A stretch of 64,000 nucleotides of DNA from an uncultured Bacteroidota bacterium. GTDB taxonomy: Bacteria; Bacteroidota; Bacteroidia; Chitinophagales; Chitinophagaceae. Positions 53,161 through 62,543 of the stretch are shown here, in pieces. Each line of letters starts with the position of its first letter. Within the stretch, counting starts at the first letter, position 1. The position numbers and the translations under genes were made by a program. The notes below the pieces were generated by a model, which did not search any database, was not told the DNA's origin, and saw only the letters and a program-made list of their open reading frames with translations. The DNA lies in NCBI GenBank assembly GCA_937928385.1, contig CALEZD010000093.1:1-64000 (forward strand), given 5' to 3'.

Positions 53161-55089
53161 ATGAAGAAACTATACTCATTAACCGTTATTGTTTGTTTGG
53201 TGTTCCTGGGCATAACGGCTTTTGATAATAAAATAGAAAGTCCCGTGTCTGTAATTAAGCTCAGGCACGAGCAACGGTTGCAGGTATTTATTCGTGAGTT
53301 GGAGGTGTTGGCACAGTATATAAATGATAACAGCGCCAGTGATGAAAATATACAAACTCGTTTCATAGAAGTAAGAAGGGCCTTCAAAGCATGGGAGTAC
53401 CTGGGCGAACACCTGGACCCCATGATGACCAAAGACAAAGTGAACGGTGCGCCATTGCCAAAGATTGAAAGAAATTCCTTTGGAATGAACATTATGGAGC
53501 CCCGTGGCATACAGGTGCTGGATGAGCTGATATTTTCTGATAATATAGATGAAAAAAAAGACGAGATTCAACAGCAGCTATATATGCTGATATCAGCCCT
53601 GAAAGAAGTGGCAACCATAGCCTACCCTGTGTACGACCGTACTGTATTAGAAGCTGCCAGGATGGAACTGGTACGCCTGTTTACTTTGGGATTAACGGGT
53701 TTTGATGTGCCGGGCTCAGGTAATTCGGTGACAGATGCCATTACGGTATTGCAAACCATGCGGGAAGACCTGCTGCTGTACCAGCCATTATTTATGGAAA
53801 CGGATGCAGCTACGGCATCTATGCTCTACATCAACCTGAACGATTGCATCAGCTACCTGGAAGGGCATAATGATTTTGACAGCTTAGACAGGCTGTACGT
53901 GTTGAGGACCTATATCAATCCACTGTTTGCAGGATTACTGAATTTGCATCAACAAACAGGTATTGAGATGATACACGAGGTAACACAGGAATACCTGTTA
54001 CCGCCGTACAATCATTTATCAGATAATTTATTCGCCAACGATTTCCTGGACCCGCATAAATACATCCGTTTGCCTAAAGAAATTAACTCGCCGCAAATGG
54101 TAGAGTTGGGCAAAATGCTGTTTTTCGACCCGGTATTATCGTCTAACAACAAACGTGCCTGTGCCAGCTGTCACGATCCGAAAAAAGCCTTTACAGATGG
54201 CCTTCCTAAGAGCACTGCATTAAGCTTTGAAGGAACTGTTGACCGTAATGCGCCTACCTTAATCAACTGCGTGTACAACGAACGTTTCTTTCATGATATG
54301 CGCAGCGAGGCGCTGGAAGACCAGATAGAGCATGTATTGACAAACCGTAAGGAGTTTGATACGGATATGCTGAAAATCATCGAGAAGCTGAAACAAAGTG
54401 AGGAGTATGTAAGCATGTTCAACCAATGCTTCAGCAAAATGGATGGCGATAAACTAAATGGGCACACCATTTCCTTTGCTGTGTCTGCTTATGTTAGTTC
54501 ATTACGTGGGTTTAATTCACCATTTGATAAATACGTGCGGGGAGAACAGGCGCATATTGATGATGATGTGCGCAGGGGTTTTAACCTGTTTATGGGCAAG
54601 GCGGCGTGCGGTACCTGTCATTTTGCACCGGTGTTCAATGGTACTGTTCCGCCCAAATACGAGGAAAGCGAAAGCGAGGTATTGGGCGTGGCCGAAAACC
54701 CTTATGTGAAAAACCAGGTGGTGGACCCCGACCTGGGCAGGGGGGTAGCGCGCCTGAAGGAGCAGTCTGATTTTAACAAGTATGCATTTAAGACACCTAC
54801 TGTCAGGAATGCCGCCCTTACAGCGCCTTACATGCACAACGGCGCTTACAAAACGTTGGAAGACGTGATGGATTTTTACAACAAAGGCGGTGGCGAAGGG
54901 TTTGGCATCCACTTAGACAACCAAACCTTACCATTCGACAGCCTCAGCCTGAACAAACAGGAAATTAAGGACATCGTAGCATTTATGAAGTCGCTGACCG
55001 ATACTGCCGGCATGACATCCGTTCCTCCACGGCTACCCTTATTTAATGATGTAGTGTTGAACAACAGGAAGGTGGGCGGAGAATATTAA
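53161..55089 (+). CDS. Two-domain diheme cytochrome c peroxidase (MauG/CCP family)
   Basis: A 642-residue secreted protein. After a signal peptide (residues 1-20), an all-helical domain (about 30-300) carries AFKAWEYLGEHLDPMM, KVNGAPLPKIERN and IMEPRGIQVLDELIF. This fits the N-terminal extension I know from Bacteroidota peroxidases. The C-terminal half has the diheme peroxidase fold with CASCH (334-338) and CGTCH (483-487), GKMLFFDPVLSSNNKRA, and TPTVRNAALTAPYMHNGAYK. It is almost twice as long as the MbnH-like protein at 39034. Substrate is unknown; oxidation of a partner protein is possible because the family includes MauG. Confidence 0.85.
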   Translation: MKKLYSLTVIVCLVFLGITAFDNKIESPVSVIKLRHEQRLQVFIRELEVLAQYINDNSASDENIQTRFIEVRRAFKAWEYLGEHLDPMMTKDKVNGAPLPKIERNSFGMNIMEPRGIQVLDELIFSDNIDEKKDEIQQQLYMLISALKEVATIAYPVYDRTVLEAARMELVRLFTLGLTGFDVPGSGNSVTDAITVLQTMREDLLLYQPLFMETDAATASMLYINLNDCISYLEGHNDFDSLDRLYVLRTYINPLFAGLLNLHQQTGIEMIHEVTQEYLLPPYNHLSDNLFANDFLDPHKYIRLPKEINSPQMVELGKMLFFDPVLSSNNKRACASCHDPKKAFTDGLPKSTALSFEGTVDRNAPTLINCVYNERFFHDMRSEALEDQIEHVLTNRKEFDTDMLKIIEKLKQSEEYVSMFNQCFSKMDGDKLNGHTISFAVSAYVSSLRGFNSPFDKYVRGEQAHIDDDVRRGFNLFMGKAACGTCHFAPVFNGTVPPKYEESESEVLGVAENPYVKNQVVDPDLGRGVARLKEQSDFNKYAFKTPTVRNAALTAPYMHNGAYKTLEDVMDFYNKGGGEGFGIHLDNQTLPFDSLSLNKQEIKDIVAFMKSLTDTAGMTSVPPRLPLFNDVVLNNRKVGGEY

Positions 55090-55117
55090 GCCGTAAAATG
55101 CCAACTTTTGATATTAG

Positions 55118-55150
55118 GCCGCAAAATGGATAGTTTTGCGGCTTTGTTGT
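55118..55150 (+). terminator. Terminator after the two-domain peroxidase gene
   Basis: GCCGCAAAA (55118-55126) pairs with TTTTGCGGC (55134-55142) over a seven-base loop, followed by TTTGTTGTT. It runs right up to the next gene's start at 55155. Confidence 0.75.
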
Positions 55151-55154
55151 TAAT

Positions 55155-55610
55155 ATGAAGATATTAATGGTCTGCTTAGGCAATATTTGCCGCTCGCCCA
55201 TAGCGGAGGGGCTCATGTTGCACAAAATTCAGCAGCACGGGCTGGACTGGCAGGTGGACTCTGCGGGTACAGAATCTTACCATATAGGCTCTGCTCCTCA
55301 TAAGCACTCGCAGGATATATGCCTGCGCAACGGGATAGACATCTGCCACCAGCGGGCCCGGCAGTTCAGCAGGAAAGATTTTGAGCGATACGATAAGATT
55401 TACGCCCTGGCCGAAGATGTATATGAGGAAATACAACGCATAGGCGGCAGCGGTGCTGATATGAGCCGGGTAGAGCTATTGCTGAATGAACTGAACCCCG
55501 GCGGCAATGAATCTGTGCCCGACCCCTACTATGGGGGCGCCGATGGATATATATTTGTGTACGAATTGATTGAACGCAGCTGCGAGGCAATAGTAAAAAA
55601 GTATAAGTAA
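55155..55610 (+). CDS. Low-molecular-weight protein tyrosine phosphatase
   Basis: A 151-residue cytoplasmic phosphatase. The P-loop CLGNICRS has the catalytic Cys7 and Arg13, and the general-acid Asp123 lies in VPDPYYGG. Such enzymes often regulate exopolysaccharide tyrosine kinases, but no kinase gene is nearby. hisS follows seven bases after its stop, so both may be transcribed together. Confidence 0.94.
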   Translation: MKILMVCLGNICRSPIAEGLMLHKIQQHGLDWQVDSAGTESYHIGSAPHKHSQDICLRNGIDICHQRARQFSRKDFERYDKIYALAEDVYEEIQRIGGSGADMSRVELLLNELNPGGNESVPDPYYGGADGYIFVYELIERSCEAIVKKYK

Positions 55611-55617
55611 GAGTATT

Positions 55618-57009
55618 ATGTCTAAACCATCCATACCACAAGGAACAAGGGATTTTTCACCATCTGAGGTGAGGAAACGCCAGTATATTTTTTACACACT
55701 TAAAAACATATTTGAGTTGTATGGCTTTCAGCCATTGGAAACCCCGGCTATGGAAAACTTAGTGACGCTGACCGGGAAATATGGGGAAGAGGGCGACAGG
55801 CTGATATTTAAAATACTGAACAATGGCCTGCATGAAAAGAAAGATACTGATAAAGCAAAACTGAATGAAGAATGGACTAAGATTTTGAGCAAACCCTACT
55901 CGAGTCCATTGGTTACAGAGCGTGCGCTGCGCTACGATCTCACCATACCTTTCGCGCGGTTTGTAGTGATGCGGCAGAATGATATTGCATTCCCCTTTCG
56001 CCGCTACCAGATGCAGCCGGTATGGCGTGCCGACCGTCCGCAGAAAGGCCGCTACCGCGAGTTCTGGCAGTGCGATTGTGATGTGGTGGGCAGTACTTCC
56101 TTAATCAACGAGGCGGAACTATTGAGCATCTATCGCGAAGCATTTTATCAATTGAAATTGCCACAGGTGACAGTAAAAATCAATAGCCGGAAAATACTGG
56201 CGGGTTTATCTGAACTCTGCGGTGCGCCCGAAAAGATGATGGATATAACAATTGCGCTGGATAAACTGGACAAGATAGGCTGGGAGGGTGTAGCTAAAGA
56301 ACTGCAGGAGCGAGGTATAGAAGAAGCAGGTATTAAGAGCATTGAAACTATGATTAACTTGTCAGGTGGAAATGCTGATAAACTCACACAACTCAAAGCC
56401 AATATGTCGGGCAGCGAAACAGCGCTGGCAGGTATTGCAGAACTGGAGCAAACCCTTGCTTATCACAAGGCAATCAGCAATGAGGCATGGACATCTGAAC
56501 TGAAGATAGACATCAGCCTGGCGCGCGGCCTCAACTATTATACAGGTGTAATAGTTGAAGTAACCACCGATTCTGTAAAAATGGGTAGTATTGGCGGCGG
56601 CGGCAGGTACGACGACCTGACAGGCCTCTTCGGGCTGAAAAACATGTCCGGTGTGGGTGTGTCCTTTGGTATAGACAGGATATATGATGTGTTGGAAGAG
56701 CTGAACCTCTTCCCGGCCGGACTGGAGACGGGATCTAAAGTGCTGTTGCTGAACTTTGGCGGGGAAAACGAGACTTACGCCCTGAATACTTTGCAGCAAC
56801 TAAGGAGCGCAGGTATCGCAGCCGAAATTTACCCGGACGCTGCCAAGTTTGACAAGCAGATGAAATACGCCAACAAACGGGGTTTTCAGTACGTACTCAT
56901 CCCGGGAGATGATGAGCGTGTTGCGGGTAAATTGAGCCTGAAAAATTTCGAAACAGGTGAACAGAAACTGCGAAACCTTGATGAGATTATATATGCATTG
57001 CGGGACTAA
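55618..57009 (+). CDS. hisS: Histidyl-tRNA synthetase
   Basis: The 463-residue class II enzyme charges tRNA-His. Recognisable: IPQGTRDFSP at the N-terminus, AFPFRRYQMQPVWRADRPQ and YREFWQCDCDVVG (motif 2), LARGLNYYTGVIVEV (histidine-A region), GGGGRYDDLTGLFG (motif 3), and the anticodon-binding domain at the end. Normal length. Confidence 0.97.
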   Translation: MSKPSIPQGTRDFSPSEVRKRQYIFYTLKNIFELYGFQPLETPAMENLVTLTGKYGEEGDRLIFKILNNGLHEKKDTDKAKLNEEWTKILSKPYSSPLVTERALRYDLTIPFARFVVMRQNDIAFPFRRYQMQPVWRADRPQKGRYREFWQCDCDVVGSTSLINEAELLSIYREAFYQLKLPQVTVKINSRKILAGLSELCGAPEKMMDITIALDKLDKIGWEGVAKELQERGIEEAGIKSIETMINLSGGNADKLTQLKANMSGSETALAGIAELEQTLAYHKAISNEAWTSELKIDISLARGLNYYTGVIVEVTTDSVKMGSIGGGGRYDDLTGLFGLKNMSGVGVSFGIDRIYDVLEELNLFPAGLETGSKVLLLNFGGENETYALNTLQQLRSAGIAAEIYPDAAKFDKQMKYANKRGFQYVLIPGDDERVAGKLSLKNFETGEQKLRNLDEIIYALRD

Positions 57010-57228
57010 CATGACTTTGATATGACAATTCAGCAGGTAATGGCTATGATATACCTGCTAAAAAGATTATCTTTATTATCATTATAAAACACTGGTCAGT
57101 AAAGGATAAACCCTGTTTACGGCAGATAGCTGTCATTGAGCAGGAAACTTTGCCTTTAATAGGTTTTTAATACTTTTAATCAAAGCATATAGTAATTTTC
57201 GTTTTACGAAGATTCAGAATAAGGCATT

Positions 57229-57924
57229 ATGAAATACTCATTATTACTGGTAGAAGACGAAAAGAAACTTGCCGACACTATTCAGGCCGGATTGAATGAA
57301 CATGATTTTGAAGTGACTGTGGCCTATAACGGACTGGACGGTAAAAAACTGTTTTTAGACAATGCCTATGATTTGATCATCCTGGATATCAACCTGCCTT
57401 TTATCAATGGGTACGAACTATGCAAGCTGATAAGGGAACGTGATGAACGTGTACCTATAATACTGCTCACGGCTATGAACTTTACTGATAACAAAGTAGA
57501 AGGTTTTGAGCTGGGTGCCGATGATTATATCACCAAACCCTTTGAGTTTCGGGAATTGGTGGCACGTATTAAGGCCTTGCTCCGCCGGTCGGACCTGAGG
57601 GTAGATGCCGAGGAAGAAAAGATATTGCAGATAGCAGACCTGGTGATGAACCTGGATAATAAAGAAGTGCGCAGAAGTGAGAAGAAAATAGCACTGACTG
57701 CCAAGGAGTTCCAACTGTTGGAATATCTGCTCAGGAACAAGGAGAAGGTTGTTTCCCGCGCGGATATTGCCAAAAATGTCTGGGAGATAGATTTCGATAC
57801 CCAGACCAATGTGATAGACGTATATGTCAATTTCCTGCGCAAGAAACTGGATAAAGACTTTGAGCCAAAGCTGATACATACACAGGTAGGTATGGGTTAT
57901 ATTCTTAAAGTTGAAGAGGAGTAA
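57229..57924 (+). CDS. OmpR-family response regulator of a two-component system
   Basis: A 231-residue regulator: receiver domain with acidic residues 10-11, phospho-acceptor Asp53 (ILDINLPF) and Lys in DYITKPFE; C-terminal winged helix (about 130-228). It is followed directly by its sensor kinase gene (start one base after the stop). Signal and target genes unknown; type similar to metal/stress regulators (CusR-like), which is only resemblance. Confidence 0.93.
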   Translation: MKYSLLLVEDEKKLADTIQAGLNEHDFEVTVAYNGLDGKKLFLDNAYDLIILDINLPFINGYELCKLIRERDERVPIILLTAMNFTDNKVEGFELGADDYITKPFEFRELVARIKALLRRSDLRVDAEEEKILQIADLVMNLDNKEVRRSEKKIALTAKEFQLLEYLLRNKEKVVSRADIAKNVWEIDFDTQTNVIDVYVNFLRKKLDKDFEPKLIHTQVGMGYILKVEEE

Positions 57925-59358
57925 ATGCAGATAAAATATCGCATAACATTAGTTTATTCTGTTATAGTAACTGTAATACTGCTTTTGTTTTGTATTGCCC
58001 TGTACCTGTTTTCTTACCAGGATATGGTGGCACGCTTTAAAGAAAGATTGCTGAGTAAAGCTACCAGTACATTAGAACTTATACGTTCGCCCCGCTTTGA
58101 TGATGAACTGATAAAAACCATCAACCAGACTTCCCCCAGTTCGCTCAACAAGAAAAGCCTGTATGTGTATGATTATAAAACCAACAGATCTTTTTCATTT
58201 CACGACCCCAATGCACGGCCTGTCAAGATTAATGATAATATTATCAATAATGTTACCAAAGGCCGACCCTACTATTTTTCTATAGGAGAACGCAATGCAG
58301 TAGCGTTGGAATATATTGACAACAAGAGTAATTATATTGTTGTAGTAGCAGCTTATGATACAGACAGGGTTAACTGGCTGAAAAAGTTGCAACTGATATT
58401 GGCAATATGTATGCTGCTGAGCGTGATTATCGTCATTTTTACAGGCTATGTATTTTCCTTAAGCCTCATCAGGGCAATCAGCGAATTCACCCACAAGATT
58501 AAACATATCTCCTCAGAGAAATTCTCTTTGAGGCTGGACACAGGCAAGGGTAAAGATGAATTGCAGAAACTGGCGATAACTATTAATGACCTGCTCGACA
58601 GGCTGCAGGCGTCTTTCAACCTGCAACGCCGTTTTATTGACAATGCCTCACACGAACTTTCTACACCCCTGGCATCCATAGCCAGCCAGATGGACGTAGC
58701 CCTCCAGCGCGAGCGGTCAAGCGATGAGTACAAAAAAGCCTTGTTGTCCATCAATGATGATGTGAAGAGGCTGAGTCTGCTGGTACGCAGCTTGTTGGAA
58801 ATAGCCAAAGTAAGTGGTTCAATGGGAGGTACTGAGTTAACTTCAGTCAGAATTGATGAATTATTAATGCGCATACCGGCTGAACTGCGAAAAATAAGCC
58901 CCATGTATGATGTTAATATAGAATTCGACAAGCTGCCTGAAGACGAATCTGCATTGATTATATATGGTAACGAGCATCTGCTGTACAGTGCGATAAAAAA
59001 TATAGTGCATAACGCATGCAAGTTTTCCGAAGATAAAAAGGCGGAATTGCTGATGTCATTTACTACCGGCAACATTGTCATATCAATAAAAGACAACGGT
59101 CCGGGTATTGATGAAAAGGATATGCAGCATATTTTCCAGCCTTTTTACCGCAGCAACCGCCACCAGAGCTATGTGAGCGGTGCAGGCCTGGGCCTTTCGC
59201 TGGCCCAGAGGATTATCGGGCTGCATAAAGGGAATATTACTGTTGAATCGCAATTGGGTCACGGTACTACATTTACCATTATACTACCACTGGAGGGCGC
59301 TGCTGAGCAGGATGTGCAGATAGTCAAAAATACCAGGCAAACCGGGGGTAAAAAATAA
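57925..59358 (+). CDS. Membrane sensor histidine kinase
   Basis: A 477-residue kinase: TM1 (about 8-30), periplasmic sensor (about 31-155), TM2 (about 156-180), HAMP, DHp domain with His243 in ASHELSTPLAS, and HATPase domain with NIVHNACKFS (N box), DNGPGI (G1), FQPFYR (F) and GAGLGLSLA (G2). The usual R of SHELRTPL is S here. It pairs with the preceding regulator; the ligand is unknown. Confidence 0.94.
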   Translation: MQIKYRITLVYSVIVTVILLLFCIALYLFSYQDMVARFKERLLSKATSTLELIRSPRFDDELIKTINQTSPSSLNKKSLYVYDYKTNRSFSFHDPNARPVKINDNIINNVTKGRPYYFSIGERNAVALEYIDNKSNYIVVVAAYDTDRVNWLKKLQLILAICMLLSVIIVIFTGYVFSLSLIRAISEFTHKIKHISSEKFSLRLDTGKGKDELQKLAITINDLLDRLQASFNLQRRFIDNASHELSTPLASIASQMDVALQRERSSDEYKKALLSINDDVKRLSLLVRSLLEIAKVSGSMGGTELTSVRIDELLMRIPAELRKISPMYDVNIEFDKLPEDESALIIYGNEHLLYSAIKNIVHNACKFSEDKKAELLMSFTTGNIVISIKDNGPGIDEKDMQHIFQPFYRSNRHQSYVSGAGLGLSLAQRIIGLHKGNITVESQLGHGTTFTIILPLEGAAEQDVQIVKNTRQTGGKK

Positions 59359-59435
59359 GCATTTTGTAAATTGTGCCTGTTTCCTCTTAACATAATGCCT
59401 GTTATTTTGTTATAAAACCCATAAATAGCAGCTAA

Positions 59436-59468
59436 TTTGTGTATTATCGGCTTATCTATATATTTTTG
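59436..59468 (+). promoter_or_regulatory. Bacteroidota promoter of the small lipoprotein gene
   Basis: TTTG at 59436-59439, a 21-base gap and TATTTTTG at 59461-59468, 21 bases upstream of the ATG at 59490. Confidence 0.55.
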
Positions 59469-59489
59469 CAAACATAAAACTCAGATAGA

Positions 59490-59909
59490 ATGAAAAAGCA
59501 ATCATTATTACTTATTACAGGGGGTTTGCTGGCTATGGCGTCTTGCAATACCGAACCTGCTACCAATGCTGAAGATACCCAGGTTAAAATTGACTCTATG
59601 GTAAATGAACGCGTGGAGCAAATCAGGCTGGAGCTGCAGGCTCAGAATGACTCAATTATTAATGAAATGGCTATGTACAGGGCCGATTCAATCATTGCAG
59701 CACGCACTGGCAAAAAAGCCCCGGCAAGGCCTAAACCTGCACCGCCTGCTGCTGAGAGCAAAAATACCAACACTTCAACAATGGAAGAGCCCAAGAAAGA
59801 CCCAACAACAAAATCAAAATGGGAAACCGGTGAAAAAGGTACAACCTCAGAATCAAAATGGGGTGACAAAGAAAAAGAAGGAACATCTTCGGGTTCTAAA
59901 TGGAAGTAA
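59490..59909 (+). CDS. Small lipoprotein with charged SKW repeats
   Basis: A 139-residue lipoprotein (lipobox AMASC19), an acidic helical segment (about 25-70), an Ala/Pro/Lys-rich linker, then three imperfect C-terminal repeats each ending SKW (TTKSKWETGE, TSESKWGDKE, TSSGSKWK). The repeats may bind a partner. No family is recognised. Confidence 0.75.
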   Translation: MKKQSLLLITGGLLAMASCNTEPATNAEDTQVKIDSMVNERVEQIRLELQAQNDSIINEMAMYRADSIIAARTGKKAPARPKPAPPAAESKNTNTSTMEEPKKDPTTKSKWETGEKGTTSESKWGDKEKEGTSSGSKWK

Positions 59910-59933
59910 TTTTCATCTTTTACAGGGTACACA

Positions 59934-59975
59934 TATAAAAATAAAAGCAGCGAATTCGCTGCTTTTATTTTTATA
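59934..59975. terminator. 42-bp perfect palindrome: bidirectional terminator
   Basis: TATAAAAATAAAAGCAGCGA is followed by ATT and its exact reverse complement, giving a symmetric 42-base element whose stem is flanked by A/T tracts on both sides. It stands between the convergent small lipoprotein and EGF-like genes. Confidence 0.9.
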
Positions 59976-59991
59976 AAGAAGGTGTAAATGA

Positions 59992-60489
59992 TTATTGCTT
60001 AGTCATTGTCATAGTGCAGCTAAATGATGCTACACCGTTTGTCAATGTATAATTAATAGTCAGAATATTACCACTTACCGTTCCTGTACCGGTAACAGTG
60101 TTGCTGCCGATAGTTGTTGCGTCCAGGGTAATGGCATTTTTGTTAACGTGGCCTGTCACATTAGAGCCGGAATCACCAAAATTGGCAATAACAATGCGTG
60201 TCTTATCAGTAGAGGACTGGGTAACAGCGCTTGACCATGAACCACCAGTAACCGGGGGTTGACAAGTTTCAGATGCAGTATATTGACCAGGTAAACTAGC
60301 CGCAGATACTACGTCACACTTGGTACCTTCATACCCGCTTAAGCAATTACATGTACCTGTTACACAAGTACCGCCATTATTACACACTACATCCTTACAC
60401 TCATCTTTGTTACAAGCAGTGTAGGTTACCATTGAAAAAGCGCCGATAGCCAGCAGCGCGCTGAATGCGATGTTACGAATTGATTTCAT
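59992..60489 (-). CDS. Lipoprotein with EGF-like domain
   Basis: A 165-residue protein with a signal peptide and lipobox (VTYTAC26). A single EGF-like domain (CKDVVCNNGGTCVTGTCNC, then LSGYEGTKC) is followed by a beta-rich domain of about 100 residues (ASETCQPPVTGG...). The six cysteines of the EGF module are present. It is predicted on the envelope surface; partner unknown. Confidence 0.85.
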   Translation of the reverse strand: MKSIRNIAFSALLAIGAFSMVTYTACNKDECKDVVCNNGGTCVTGTCNCLSGYEGTKCDVVSAASLPGQYTASETCQPPVTGGSWSSAVTQSSTDKTRIVIANFGDSGSNVTGHVNKNAITLDATTIGSNTVTGTGTVSGNILTINYTLTNGVASFSCTMTMTKQ

Positions 60490-60677
60490 AGAAGTAAATT
60501 TTTATTGTTTAATGACAAAATCTATGCCAAAAATAAATGGCACACTGCAATATAACAAGTTTTCCGCAAGAAGGTTCATTGTTATATGTAGTATTTTGTC
60601 AATACCACATGGTTTGATTATTAATAAGATAATAGGAATTATCTACCTGTAAGAAGAGATGTTTAGCCATGAGGGCA

Positions 60678-60685
60678 TAACTTTG
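60678..60685 (+). promoter_or_regulatory. -7 box of the TPR protein gene
   Basis: TAACTTTG ends five bases before the ATG at 60691; a short leader is implied. Confidence 0.45.
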
Positions 60686-60690
60686 CCACA

Positions 60691-62172
60691 ATGCGCCGTT
60701 GGATACTGTTGATATTTTTGTTGTGTACCTGCCAGGCAATATATGCCGGCCAATACCACTACCGCTATACAGATAATTGTAGCGATGCTTACAGGTTGTA
60801 CATGGCCCTGAACCCCGAAGCCGGCAGAGAGAAAATAAAAAAAGAACTGGTGGCCGACCCCTACAACCTGATGGCTACCTATATTTCTGATTATGAAGAT
60901 TGCCTGTTATTACTCTTCAATGGCAACAAGGTGGATTATGACCAGCTAAAACACCACCAATACGGAAGATTGAAACTAATGGAGAGGGGTGATGACACCT
61001 CTCCCTGGCACAGGCTCTGCCAGGCCGGCATCTATATGCATTGGGCATTTGTACATCTGCGGTTTAATGAAAACCTGAAGGCTGGTACCAGTTTCCGAAA
61101 ATCTTTTCTGCTTTTAAAAGAAAACCAGAGGCTTTTCCCGGATTTTGAATATGATGATATATTCCTGGGTATAGAGGAGGCAGTAGTGGGGTCGTTACCT
61201 GATAACTACAAGTGGATAGCCTCTGTATTAGGCATGAGGGGTAATATTCATAAAGGCACGGGCAAGGTCAGGAACTTCATTCATCAACACCACCCGGGCG
61301 ATTTGTTTTATGATGAGGCTGTTATTTATTACGCCTACATGAGCTATTATGTACTTTCAGACAAAGATGAGGCATGGAAAACAGTAAATGCAGCAAATTT
61401 TGATACACATAATAACCTGCTCAACAGCTTTGTCAAAATTAACATCGCTATCAACTACAGAAAGGCTGCGTATGCCGAAGATTTGCTACAGCAAACATCA
61501 AAATGGAATAATTACAGCCGGTATCCTGTTTTCGATTATGAATATGGTTATGCGTTGCTTCATGGCCTTGACTATACGGCAATTGCCAGGTTCAGAAAAT
61601 TCCTGGAAACTTATAAAGGTTCCATATTTATTAAAGATGCCTGGCAAAAGATGGCCTATGCTTATTACCTGCAGGGCAATACCCGGATGGCCGAGTATTG
61701 TAAAAAAAAGATATTGACAGAAGGAAACGCCAATACTGATTCGGATAAACAAGCCCTGCGGTTTGCGCAAAACGGCAGGTGGCCCCATGCTGCCCTGTTA
61801 AAGGCCCAATTGCTGACAGATGGTGGCTATTACAGGGAAGCTGAGAAACTACTATCGGGAACGTCATTACAAGATTATAAAACAATACCGTTCCGGTTGG
61901 AATACTATTTCAGGCTGGCGCGGGTAAATGATGAGTTAGGCAATATACCTAAGGCTATTGCCGGTTATAATAAAGCTATTGAAATAGGTAGTGACAGACA
62001 GGAACAATTTGCAGCCCGTAGTGCGCTTATGGCCGGATTGCTTTACGAAAGATCAGGCCAAACAGATATGGCAATCGAGATGTTCAGGCTGGCATTATCA
62101 ATGAAAGACCACGACTTCAAAAATTCCATCGACCAGCAAGCTAAAGCAGGTATCAACAGGCTTTCAGAATAG
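60691..62172 (+). CDS. Secreted TPR-repeat protein
   Basis: A 493-residue protein with a signal peptide (ILLIFLLCTCQAIYAG) and helical hairpins throughout. Recognisable TPRs lie at about 295-345 (DAWQKMAYAYYLQGNTRMAE) and 405-490 (LARVNDELGNIPKAIAGYNK, RSGQTDMAIEMFRLAL). The N-terminal half is helical but not clearly TPR. Likely a periplasmic scaffold; no function can be named. Confidence 0.8.
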   Translation: MRRWILLIFLLCTCQAIYAGQYHYRYTDNCSDAYRLYMALNPEAGREKIKKELVADPYNLMATYISDYEDCLLLLFNGNKVDYDQLKHHQYGRLKLMERGDDTSPWHRLCQAGIYMHWAFVHLRFNENLKAGTSFRKSFLLLKENQRLFPDFEYDDIFLGIEEAVVGSLPDNYKWIASVLGMRGNIHKGTGKVRNFIHQHHPGDLFYDEAVIYYAYMSYYVLSDKDEAWKTVNAANFDTHNNLLNSFVKINIAINYRKAAYAEDLLQQTSKWNNYSRYPVFDYEYGYALLHGLDYTAIARFRKFLETYKGSIFIKDAWQKMAYAYYLQGNTRMAEYCKKKILTEGNANTDSDKQALRFAQNGRWPHAALLKAQLLTDGGYYREAEKLLSGTSLQDYKTIPFRLEYYFRLARVNDELGNIPKAIAGYNKAIEIGSDRQEQFAARSALMAGLLYERSGQTDMAIEMFRLALSMKDHDFKNSIDQQAKAGINRLSE

Positions 62173-62543
62173 CAACTCCTTTTTTTATTCATGTCATTTT
62201 TAATATAGTTTAATAAGCATTAATGCTTAGTTAATGACTCTGTTTGTACCATCAGCCAGGTGGTACAAGAATACTGCGTTCGAAGAATTCAATGAATTAT
62301 AAGTTGTTATTGAGCCGCTTTTATATTGATTTTATTGATTTTTTTTAAGAAAGTAGCAAGAGCATTTTAACAGCCCGAACAATCATTTTAATTGCATTAT
62401 TTAGTTAGGGGGAATCGTATAGTATAATTTTATGACTACGGTAACAAATTTCATTTTGTCATTTATGAACATCTAAATTTTAGTGCCTGCTGTATAGATA
62501 AATCAAGTGCATTTTTATAGGTAAACGTATAAATATTGAAATT
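62173..62543. other. 371-base intergenic region before the beta-helix gene
   Basis: It holds a perfect stem TTGTACCA/TGGTACAA (62244-62251 with 62261-62268, nine-base loop). The remainder is AT-rich leader in which no TAnnTTTG box was found. No gene is seen. Confidence 0.55.
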
